From JAVJSF01 sp040219555 (lineage in GTDB: Bacteria > Actinomycetota > Thermoleophilia > Miltoncostaeales > Miltoncostaeaceae), in NCBI GenBank assembly GCA_040219555.1, contig JAVJSF010000010.1, positions 62,001-126,000 on the forward strand: DNA of 64,000 nucleotides. Reading direction: 5' to 3'. The notes beneath the pieces are model-generated. The model was not told where the DNA came from and searched no databases. It saw only the letters and a list, made by a program, of their open reading frames with translations. A program made the translations under genes and the position numbers. Below are positions 56,530 to 64,000 of this stretch, piece by piece. Position 1 is the first letter of the stretch. Every line of letters begins with the position of its first letter.

Positions 56530-58338
56530 ATGTCTCCCGGGTCGGGCACGACAGACGAGGCGAGTCCCCGGCGGGTACTGGTCGCCGAGGACAGTGGGAT
56601 GGTCGCGGCCGTGATCATCGACGCACTCGCCGGCGCCGGCTACGAGGTCGAGCGCGTGGCCGACGGCCGCGCCGCCCTCGACAGCGTCGCCGGCAGCCAT
56701 CCGCCGGACCTGCTGGTCACCGGGGGGCAGTTGCCCGGGCTGTCGGGGATCGGGCTCTGCGCCGCGCTGCGCGCCCGCGGCATCACCGTGCCGATCATCT
56801 TCCTCACCGCCGATGCCCAGCAGCTGACGCCGGCCCTCGACTCCGGTGCCGACGACTTCGTCCGCAAACCCTTCGCGCCGAACGAGCTGCTCGCCCGCGT
56901 CCGCTCGGCCCTGCGCACCGGCGACCTCACGACCCAGCTCTCGGGAGAGCGCGACCGCTACGCGGCCCTGATGGGCGCGCTGGGGGACGGGGTGCTCGTG
57001 TTCGACGGCGACGGCCGGATCGTCGATGCCAACCCCCGCGTCGGCCAGATCACGGGGCACCCCCATCCGGCGCTGATCGGGGTCGCGCCCCCGTTCCCCT
57101 TCTGGCCCCCGGAGCTCGCGGAGGCGTACGAGGCGACGTTCCGGACCGCACTGGCGACCGGCGACCGGACCGAGACCAACCGGGTGTACCTGTCCGGCGC
57201 GCGGCGCGTGGACGTGATCGTCAGCCTCGCCCCGGTGGGCGAGGGCTACGCCCCGGGGATGTTCGTGAGCACGGTGAAGGACGTGACCGCCCGCCGCGCT
57301 GCGGAGCGCGCGCTCCGCGTCTCCGAGGCCCGTCACCGGACCCTCGCCGAGGAGCAGGCGTGTCTCAGCCGGGTGGCGGCCACGGTCGCCACCAGCGCAT
57401 CGCCGCAGACGGTCTTCGACCTGGTCGCGGAGGAGGTCGCCCGCCTCCTCGGGGCCGAGGCCGGCGGGGTGATCCGCTACGAGCCCGACAGCGCCGTGCT
57501 GGTGGGGGGCTGGAGCTCGGTCCGCGACCTGCGGCTGCCCGTCGGCGCCCGGCTGCCGATCACCGGCAGCAGCGCCACCGCCCGCGTGCGCGCAGAGGGC
57601 GTCGCCGTCCGCATCGACGACTACGAGAGCTTCCCGGACGGCTGGATCACCCGCCCGGAGTCCCCGCACATGAGCGCCGTCGCCGCGCCCGTGAAGGTGG
57701 GCGGTGAGGTGTGGGGGAACGTCGGTGTCGTCAGCCGCCGGCGCGCGGCGTTCCTCCCGGGGGCCGAGCACCGCCTGCGTGAGTTCGCGGAACTCGTGGG
57801 TGTCGCCGTCACCGGGGCCCACGCCCGTTCGGAGCTCTCGCGTCAGGCGATCACCGATCCGCTCACCGGCTTGACCAACCGCCGCGGCTTCTCCGAGCGC
57901 CTCGACGACGAGGTCCGCAGGTCCCAGCTCGTGCGTTCGCCGCTGGCGCTGGTGATGCTGGACGTCGACCACTTCAAGGCCGTCAACGATCTGCACGGGC
58001 ATGCGGTGGGCGATGCGGTGCTGCGCGAGCTCTCAGACCGGCTCGACGGACTGCGTCGCGAGGGCGACCTGGCCGCGCGCATCGGCGGCGAGGAGTTCGC
58101 GCTCATCCTGCCCGCCACCGATGGCGCCGGCGCGCGCGCCATCGCCGAGCGCCTGCGCGGCGCCATGGCGGGTGAGCCCTTCCCGGTCGCCGGACCGTGC
58201 ACCGTCTCCCTCGGAGTGGCCGCCTGCGGCCGCGGCGACGACGCCGACAGCCTGATGAGCCGCGCCGACAGCGCCCTCTACCGCGCCAAGGAGAGCGGAC
58301 GCGACCGCGTGGTGTCCGAGCTGGCGGCGGCCGCCTGA
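56530..58338 (+). CDS. receiver-PAS-GAF-GGDEF protein (diguanylate cyclase) with degenerate receiver
   Basis: 602 residues. Receiver (15-125) keeps the acidic pair E20-D21, Thr93 and Lys113 (FVRKPF), but the phospho-acceptor position reads LLVTGGQLPG, with Gly65 instead of Asp. A PAS domain (about 140-265, MGALGDGVLVFDGDGRIVDA), a GAF domain (about 285-425) and a GGDEF domain follow. GGEEF at 519-523 is intact, and an RxxD inhibitory site (R510-D513) precedes it by five residues, so c-di-GMP synthesis with product inhibition is expected. Input is probably through PAS/GAF rather than phosphorylation. Confidence 0.92.
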   Translation: MSPGSGTTDEASPRRVLVAEDSGMVAAVIIDALAGAGYEVERVADGRAALDSVAGSHPPDLLVTGGQLPGLSGIGLCAALRARGITVPIIFLTADAQQLTPALDSGADDFVRKPFAPNELLARVRSALRTGDLTTQLSGERDRYAALMGALGDGVLVFDGDGRIVDANPRVGQITGHPHPALIGVAPPFPFWPPELAEAYEATFRTALATGDRTETNRVYLSGARRVDVIVSLAPVGEGYAPGMFVSTVKDVTARRAAERALRVSEARHRTLAEEQACLSRVAATVATSASPQTVFDLVAEEVARLLGAEAGGVIRYEPDSAVLVGGWSSVRDLRLPVGARLPITGSSATARVRAEGVAVRIDDYESFPDGWITRPESPHMSAVAAPVKVGGEVWGNVGVVSRRRAAFLPGAEHRLREFAELVGVAVTGAHARSELSRQAITDPLTGLTNRRGFSERLDDEVRRSQLVRSPLALVMLDVDHFKAVNDLHGHAVGDAVLRELSDRLDGLRREGDLAARIGGEEFALILPATDGAGARAIAERLRGAMAGEPFPVAGPCTVSLGVAACGRGDDADSLMSRADSALYRAKESGRDRVVSELAAAA

Positions 58339-58340
58339 TC

Positions 58341-58369
58341 GCGGGGCGCCGGCAGCCCGGGCGCCCCGC
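58341..58369. terminator. hairpin between convergent genes
   Basis: GCGGGGCGCC (58341-58350) pairs perfectly with GGCGCCCCGC (58360-58369) around a 9-base loop, between the GGDEF and OsmC stops. Confidence 0.75.
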
Positions 58370-58379
58370 CCCGGGCTCC

Positions 58380-58814
58380 TCAGCCCTCCAGTCGCGCCTC
58401 CACCGACAGCTCGACGTTGCCCTTCAGCGCGCCCGACACCGGGCAGCCGTCCTTGGCCGCCTCGGCCGCGGCCTGGAAGCCGGCCGCGTCGAGGCCCGGC
58501 ACCACGCCCACGACGGTGAGCGCCGACTTGGTGATCCCGGTCCCGGGCACGAAGGTCACCGTCGCCGAGGCCGACAGCGTCGTGGGCGGCGTGTCGGCCT
58601 TCGCGAGGCCGAGGGAGAGGGCCATGCAGTAGCACGATGCGTGTGCCGCGGCGATCAGCTCCTCGGGGCTCGTCTTGCCGCCGGGCTCCTCGGCCCGCGA
58701 GGGCCACGACACCGGGAGCGGCCCGAAGGAACCGCTGGTCACAGTGTCGATGGTGCCCTCGCCGTCGAACAGATCGCCGCTCCAGGTCACCTCGGCCCGT
58801 CGTTCGGTCGCCAT
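58380..58814 (-). CDS. osmC: OsmC-family organic hydroperoxide-detoxifying protein
   Basis: 144 residues. The redox pair is the first Cys in HASCYCMALS and the second in KDGCPVSGALKGN; GKTSPEELIAAAHASC is the characteristic helix start. OsmC reduces organic peroxides with thiols. ATG 58814 has GGAGGA upstream. It lies about 50 bases from the TetR stop on the same strand. Confidence 0.93.
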   Translation of the reverse strand: MATERRAEVTWSGDLFDGEGTIDTVTSGSFGPLPVSWPSRAEEPGGKTSPEELIAAAHASCYCMALSLGLAKADTPPTTLSASATVTFVPGTGITKSALTVVGVVPGLDAAGFQAAAEAAKDGCPVSGALKGNVELSVEARLEG

Positions 58815-58863
58815 CTGTGGTCCTCCTCGTCGGGGGTCGCGAGCGCGTACGCGCCGCGTCCCA

Positions 58864-59532
58864 TCATCGCGACGAGGGAGCCGTCCCGCCCGCGCGCTGT
58901 CGCGCCAGCCACTCGTGGAACACGTCGATGCTCGGCCCGGGCGCCGAGAGCGGCTCCGGCCGGGGCGTGCGCAGCCCGTCCAGCATCAGGTCGAGATACC
59001 GGCGCCACAACTCCGGTCCCGGGTCTCCGGGACGGAAGCGGTGGTTCACCGCGGCGCAGATGAAGAAGACGTCCTCGGCGCGGACGTCCTCGCGGATGCG
59101 CCCCGCGTCCTGGGCCAGCGCCAGCAGATCGCCGGCGGCCACCACGAGTGCCCGGCGCGGCCCGTCCAGGGACGCGTCCAGGGCGCAGGCGCCCGCGCTG
59201 CCCTCGTGGAAGCCGCGGTCGGCCGCGTAGCGCTGGGCCAGGGTGACCATGAAGCGTTCCAGAGCCTGCGCCGTCGGGACCACCCCGGCCTGGCGGCGCG
59301 CCTCGGCCGCCAGCGCCTCCATCCGCCGGCCCAGCAACTCCGCCCACAGGGCCTCTTTCGTGGGGAAGCGCCGGATCACCGTCGCCTGCCCCACGCCGGC
59401 CCGCTGGGCGACCTCGGCGATCCCCGCATCGGGCCCAAGGTCGCGGAACACCTCCTCGGCCGCGGTCAGGATGCGCTCCAGGTTGCGCCGGGCGTCGGCG
59501 CGCAGGGAGGCGGATGGGGGGGCCGGGTCCAC
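58864..59532 (-). CDS. TetR/AcrR-family repressor
   Basis: 222 residues from GTG 59532, two bases after the MFS stop, so translation is coupled. N-terminal HTH: RILTAAEEVFRDLGPDAGIA, VAQRAGVGQATVIRRFPTKEAL. The ligand domain is helical (ALERFMVTLAQRYAADRGFH). Downstream of the pump it very probably represses; a 22-bp palindrome lies in the pump's promoter region. Confidence 0.92.
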   Translation of the reverse strand: MDPAPPSASLRADARRNLERILTAAEEVFRDLGPDAGIAEVAQRAGVGQATVIRRFPTKEALWAELLGRRMEALAAEARRQAGVVPTAQALERFMVTLAQRYAADRGFHEGSAGACALDASLDGPRRALVVAAGDLLALAQDAGRIREDVRAEDVFFICAAVNHRFRPGDPGPELWRRYLDLMLDGLRTPRPEPLSAPGPSIDVFHEWLARQRAGGTAPSSR

Positions 59533-59534
59533 GG

Positions 59535-61004
59535 CTAGACGTGCACGGGGGCCGGCGCCTCGACCACGTTGATGGCGGCCATGTCGCGCTTGCGGATGAT
59601 CAGCAGGAGGGCGATGGCCCCCACGATCATCAACCCGGCGCCGGCCACGAAGCCGCGCTGGTACCCCTCGACCAGGGCCGTGGCCTGGACGGCGGGATCG
59701 GGCCCGGCGCCCGCCCCCGCCAGGGCGTCCGCGGTGAACGAGTTGGCCACGGTGGCCAGCACCGCCAGTCCCAGCGCCCCGCCCACCTGCTGGGAGGTGT
59801 TGAACAGGCCCGAGGCGAGGCCGGCGTCGTCGTCGCGCACGCCGCTGGTCGCGATCAGCGTGAGCGGGACGAAGGTCAGCCCCAGCCCGGCGGCGATCAC
59901 CAGGATCCCGGGCAGCAACTGGGTCCAGTACGACCCGTCGGGCTGGATGCGGGTGAGCAGCAGCAGGCCGATGGCGGAGATCGTCATGCCGGCGATGCCG
60001 AGGTCGCGGGCGCTCACCCGTGCCAGCAGCCGCTGGGCCACCACCGAGAAGACGATGATCATGATCGTCATGGGCAGGAAGGCGAGCCCGGTCTGGATGG
60101 CCGTGAAGCCCAGCACGTCCTGGATGTAGATGGACGTGAAGAAGAAGGTGCCGAACAGGCCGCCCATGGCCGCCAGCATCACCAGGTTCGCACCGGTCAG
60201 GTGGCGCGTGCGGAAGATGCCCAGGCGCACCAGCGGCACCTTCACGGTGCGCTCGATGGCCACGAAGAGCGCCAGCACGGCGACGGCGCCGCCAAGAAGC
60301 GACCACGTCTCGATCGAGCCCCAGCCGTAGGTCTCGGCCTTCACGATGCCGTACACCAGCAGCCCCACACCGGCGGTCACCGACACCGCGCCGGCGATGT
60401 CGACCCCGCCACGGCGCTCCATCCGCGACTCGGGCACCAGGCGCATCGACAGGATCAGCGTGGCCAGGCCGATCGGCGCGTTGATGAAGAAGATCCACTC
60501 CCAGCTGAGCGCCTCGGTGAGCACGCCGCCCACCAGCAGGCCCACGGCGGACCCGCCCACGGCGATCGCGGCCCACACCGACAGGGCCTTGGCGCGCTCG
60601 CCGGGGTCGCGGAAGGTGGTGGTCACGATCGACAGCGCGGCCGGCGAGACCATCGCGGCGCCCAGGCCCTGCAGGGCGCGGGCCACCAGCAGCATCTCGG
60701 AGTTCCGGGCCAGGCCGCAGGCCACCGAGGCGACGGTGAACACCACCACGCCGGCCAGGAACAGGCGCTTGCGCCCGATGATGTCGGCCGCCCGCCCGCC
60801 CAGCAGCAGGAAACCGCCGAACACCAGGGTGTACGCGTTGATCACCCAGGGCAGGTCGTCGGGGGCGAAGGACAGCGATGAGGCGATGTGCGGCAGCGCG
60901 ACGTTCACCACGGTGCCGTCCAGCACCACCATGAACTGGGCGATGCAGACCATCACCAGCACCAGCCATCGGTTGGGCACGGCGGATGCGGAGGGGGCGT
61001 TCAT
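59535..61004 (-). CDS. DHA2-family (EmrB/QacA-like) MFS efflux transporter
   Basis: 489 residues, fourteen helices. Helix 1 motif VLDGTVVNVALPHIASSL, the A-loop LLLGGRAADIIGRKRLF, and motif C ALSVWAAIAVGGSAVGLLVGG with WEWIFFINAPIG identify a 14-TMS drug/H+ antiporter. Likely exports lipophilic drugs or metabolites. It forms an operon with the TetR gene. Confidence 0.93.
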   Translation of the reverse strand: MNAPSASAVPNRWLVLVMVCIAQFMVVLDGTVVNVALPHIASSLSFAPDDLPWVINAYTLVFGGFLLLGGRAADIIGRKRLFLAGVVVFTVASVACGLARNSEMLLVARALQGLGAAMVSPAALSIVTTTFRDPGERAKALSVWAAIAVGGSAVGLLVGGVLTEALSWEWIFFINAPIGLATLILSMRLVPESRMERRGGVDIAGAVSVTAGVGLLVYGIVKAETYGWGSIETWSLLGGAVAVLALFVAIERTVKVPLVRLGIFRTRHLTGANLVMLAAMGGLFGTFFFTSIYIQDVLGFTAIQTGLAFLPMTIMIIVFSVVAQRLLARVSARDLGIAGMTISAIGLLLLTRIQPDGSYWTQLLPGILVIAAGLGLTFVPLTLIATSGVRDDDAGLASGLFNTSQQVGGALGLAVLATVANSFTADALAGAGAGPDPAVQATALVEGYQRGFVAGAGLMIVGAIALLLIIRKRDMAAINVVEAPAPVHV

Positions 61005-61029
61005 GCGGCGGCTCCGGGCGGGTGGGAAG

Positions 61030-61051
61030 AAGTGGAGCGTCCGCTCCGCTT
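61030..61051. promoter_or_regulatory. palindromic operator for the TetR repressor
   Basis: AAG-t-GGAGCG-tc-CGCTCC-g-CTT: ten-base arms with one mismatch and a 2-base centre, 26 bases before the pump start. Size and position fit a TetR dimer site. Confidence 0.6.
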
Positions 61052-61117
61052 ATGGGACTGCGGAAATGTAGACCACCCCGCGGCCCCTGGCCCCCCGCCA
61101 CCACTACCCTTTGCCGA

Positions 61118-61402
61118 ATGTTGAACGACGAGCAGATCACAGCGGCCCTGGCGGGCCTGCCCGGATGGGAGCGCGAGGGCGACGCCCTGGTGCGCCGCAT
61201 CACCGTGCCCGGCGGTTTCTCGGATGCCATCGCCTTCGTCCGCCGCCTCGCCGAGGCGGCGGACCGCGTGGACCACCACCCCGATGTCTCCATCTCGTGG
61301 AACCGCGTGACCGTCAGCTGGAGCAGCCACAGCGCCGGCGGCATCACCGAGCGCGATGTCGAGATGGCCGCGGCCACCGACGCACTCGTCCCCACCGACT
61401 AG
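61118..61402 (+). CDS. phhB: 4a-hydroxytetrahydrobiopterin dehydratase
   Basis: 94 residues from ATG 61118. The PCD/DCoH motif is plain: LAGLPGWEREGDALVRRITV, the AADRVDHHPDVSISWNRVTV strand with the catalytic His pair, and SAGGITERDVEMAAATDA. It recycles the pterin cofactor of aromatic amino-acid hydroxylases; no hydroxylase is in the window, so a role in other pterin chemistry is possible. Divergent from the pump, with pyrD four bases downstream. Confidence 0.93.
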   Translation: MLNDEQITAALAGLPGWEREGDALVRRITVPGGFSDAIAFVRRLAEAADRVDHHPDVSISWNRVTVSWSSHSAGGITERDVEMAAATDALVPTD

Positions 61403-61406
61403 CCGC

Positions 61407-62504
<1,098 letters not shown>

Positions 62505-62701
62505 GCGGCCCCGCTGCCGGCCCCGGGGGTGTCCTTGCGCCCCGACAGGCGTAGTGTCCCGGGGACGGCCCCCTCCGCGCGCCCGGCCGGCCCCGTCCTC
62601 GCGCGCCTCCCGTTGCCCCGCAGCCGGCGCGGCCCCGCATGGGTCGTCCTCTCCATGAATCACGGATCCACCACCGCGATCGTCGCGCCGAGGCCCCACC
62701 G

Positions 62702-64000
62702 GTGAGCCGGATGGGCCGTCGTCGCGCCTCCCTGCGCGGGCTGCTGGTGCGCCTGGTGCTGGTGCTCGCCCTCGTGCTGGGCGGCCTGATCTCCGTGGCG
62801 GTCATCGGGACGGTCACCACCTCGCGCGACTACCGCGACGCCTCCGAGCGGGCCATCGGGCGCCAGGGCGCCGCCAACCGCTTCCTGATCACGATGCTCA
62901 ACGCCCAGAGCCTCAACCGCGCCTACATCCTCCTGGCCCGCGGGGTGGACCTGCAGGCGTGGAACCAGGCGCGCGACCGCTTCGAGGGCGATCTGGAGTC
63001 GCTGCGCGCCGCCCTGGCGGGCGAGGAGGAACTGCTGGCCTCGGCGGACGCGGTCGAGCGCACCTCGGAGCTCTGGGAGCGCGAGGCCGTCGAATTGATC
63101 CGCCTGCGCCGCACCGGCGACCCCGAGGAGGCCATCCGCCGGGTGGACACCGGTCCCGGGGAGGCCCGCTTCAACGCCTTCCGCACCGAGCACCGCCTGC
63201 TGCTGGACCGCGTCGAGGAACAGCGGATGGCCGACCTCGCGCAGAGCGACCGCACGCGCCGGCTGGTGCTGGGCGGCATAGGCGGCGCGGCGCTGCTGGC
63301 GCTCGTGGTGGTCGCGATGGTGAGCCGCCAGGTGTGGATCCGGGTGAAGGTCCCGGTCGACCGGGTGGAGGCCGGTGTGACCCGGGTCACCATGGGGCGC
63401 CTGTCCGACCCGGTGGCCATCAACGACGACGCCGTGCGCGAGCTCGCCGCGCTCGCCCAGGGCTTCAACCAGATGCAGCGCGAGGTGCTGGAGGAGCGCG
63501 AGGCGGTGCTCCGCTCGGCCCGTCGCGACGAGGCTCAGCGCACCGAGCGCCAGCTGTGGGAGACGGTCCAGAAGGGTCTGCTGCCCTCCCGGCTGCCCTC
63601 GCCGCCCGGCTACCGGCTGACCGCGCGCTACCGCTCGGCCGACCGGGAGCTGCTGGTGGGGGGCGACTTCTACGACGGCAAGGTGCTCCCCGACGGCAGC
63701 CTGGCGATCATGGTGGGCGACATGGCCGGCCACGGCGCCGGCGCCGCCGCCCAGGCCGCGGGCCTCCGCTTCGGCTGGCGCACCCTGATGTCGGTCGATC
63801 CCGAGCCGGGCGCGGTGATGGCCGGGCTCAATGCCCAGATGGGCTCGCCCGAGCAGCGCTCGGACGGGATCTTCGCCTCGGTCATCCACGTGCTGGTGCG
63901 TCCCGACGGCGAGCTGCGGTTCGCGGTGGCCGGGCACCCGCCGCCCCTCCTGCTCACACCCGGTCGCTGCCGCGTGCTCACGCCGGCCGCGCCCGGCCCG
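62702..64000 (+). CDS. SpoIIE-type serine phosphatase with membrane sensor domain (partial)
   Basis: Open to the window edge, 433 codons visible from GTG 62702 (ATG 62711 is an alternative). A membrane helix (LVRLVLVLALVLGGLISVAV), an extracytoplasmic helical CHASE3-like region (about 45-185), a second helix (GGIGGAALLALVVVAMVS), a HAMP-like region, and a PP2C/SpoIIE domain with WETVQKGLLPSRLP, VGGDFYDG, VGDMAGHGAGAAAQA and FAVAGHPPPLLL. Metal-binding Asp residues are present. Such phosphatases activate anti-anti-sigma factors and could feed the SigB-type factor at 4 kb. The 62505-62701 gap before it holds only a 16-codon frame (ATG 62655) overlapping the GTG. Confidence 0.88.
   Translation, partial: MSRMGRRRASLRGLLVRLVLVLALVLGGLISVAVIGTVTTSRDYRDASERAIGRQGAANRFLITMLNAQSLNRAYILLARGVDLQAWNQARDRFEGDLESLRAALAGEEELLASADAVERTSELWEREAVELIRLRRTGDPEEAIRRVDTGPGEARFNAFRTEHRLLLDRVEEQRMADLAQSDRTRRLVLGGIGGAALLALVVVAMVSRQVWIRVKVPVDRVEAGVTRVTMGRLSDPVAINDDAVRELAALAQGFNQMQREVLEEREAVLRSARRDEAQRTERQLWETVQKGLLPSRLPSPPGYRLTARYRSADRELLVGGDFYDGKVLPDGSLAIMVGDMAGHGAGAAAQAAGLRFGWRTLMSVDPEPGAVMAGLNAQMGSPEQRSDGIFASVIHVLVRPDGELRFAVAGHPPPLLLTPGRCRVLTPAAPGP

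Noticed and set aside
58864..61395. An 843-codon minus frame joining TetR to upstream sequence
   Set aside because: The portion before 59532 is the wrong frame of the MFS gene; the TetR domain begins at GTG 59532.

Overview
The window is very GC-rich, almost every third codon position is G or C, many starts are GTG, and genes are packed with ATGA/GTGA overlaps. Together with the gene content (LuxR/LAL regulators, SigB-type sigma factor, FurA-KatG pair, DUF1775 remnant, heliorhodopsin, Mrp antiporter, DHA2 pump) this points to a Gram-positive actinobacterium. A deep lineage such as Thermoleophilia is a reasonable guess, but no rRNA is present to prove it.

Layout. 1-2.9 kb is a polyhydroxyalkanoate (PHA) locus: the end of a 3-hydroxyacyl-CoA dehydrogenase, PHA synthase, phasin and an XRE regulator. 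2.9-5 kb is a stress block: a CBS-domain protein, a SigB/F-type sigma factor and a glycosyltransferase-9-like half protein, with SigB-style promoter candidates (GTTT-N-GGG). 5-12.5 kb holds a KAS III-like protein with an unknown 290-residue N-terminal region, divergent from an 1828-residue single-chain biotin carboxylase/carboxyltransferase resembling eukaryotic acetyl-CoA carboxylase. 12.6-25 kb is mixed: secreted beta-propeller proteins, MgtE, a tiny arginine-rich protein, a LAL regulator, a cupin, glutamate dehydrogenase, a hydrolase and a tocopherol-cyclase-like protein facing a UbiA prenyltransferase. 26-33 kb is a three-gene SbnA-like / FAD-NAD(P) / PLP-decarboxylase operon followed by FurA and KatG.

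33-41 kb carries an unknown exported protein, a methyltransferase, an AI-2E-type permease, exonuclease III, a CPA1 Na+/H+ antiporter, a heliorhodopsin on the opposite strand, and two exported proteins. 41.3-48.2 kb is one tightly coupled nine-gene Mrp-type Na+/H+ antiporter operon in which MrpA is split and an additional antiporter-like subunit is present. 48.3-54.5 kb has a LuxR-TPR regulator with an acyl-CoA-dehydrogenase-like flavoprotein sharing a TGGGTCG operator motif, then a PAP2-glycosyltransferase fusion coupled to a flippase-like membrane protein. 54.5-56.4 kb looks like a decayed integration site: tandem hairpins, a frameshifted DUF1775 gene, a membrane protein, an integrase N-terminal remnant and tRNA-Lys(TTT). 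56.5-64 kb contains a response-regulator/PAS/GAF/GGDEF protein whose receiver lacks its phospho-acceptor, OsmC, a TetR-DHA2 efflux pair with a palindromic operator, pterin dehydratase, PyrD, and a SpoIIE-type phosphatase that runs off the window.

The observations most worth following are the heliorhodopsin beside Na+/H+ transport genes, the KAS III with its unknown domain facing the giant carboxylase, the tocopherol-cyclase/UbiA pair, and the SigB-type promoter set.
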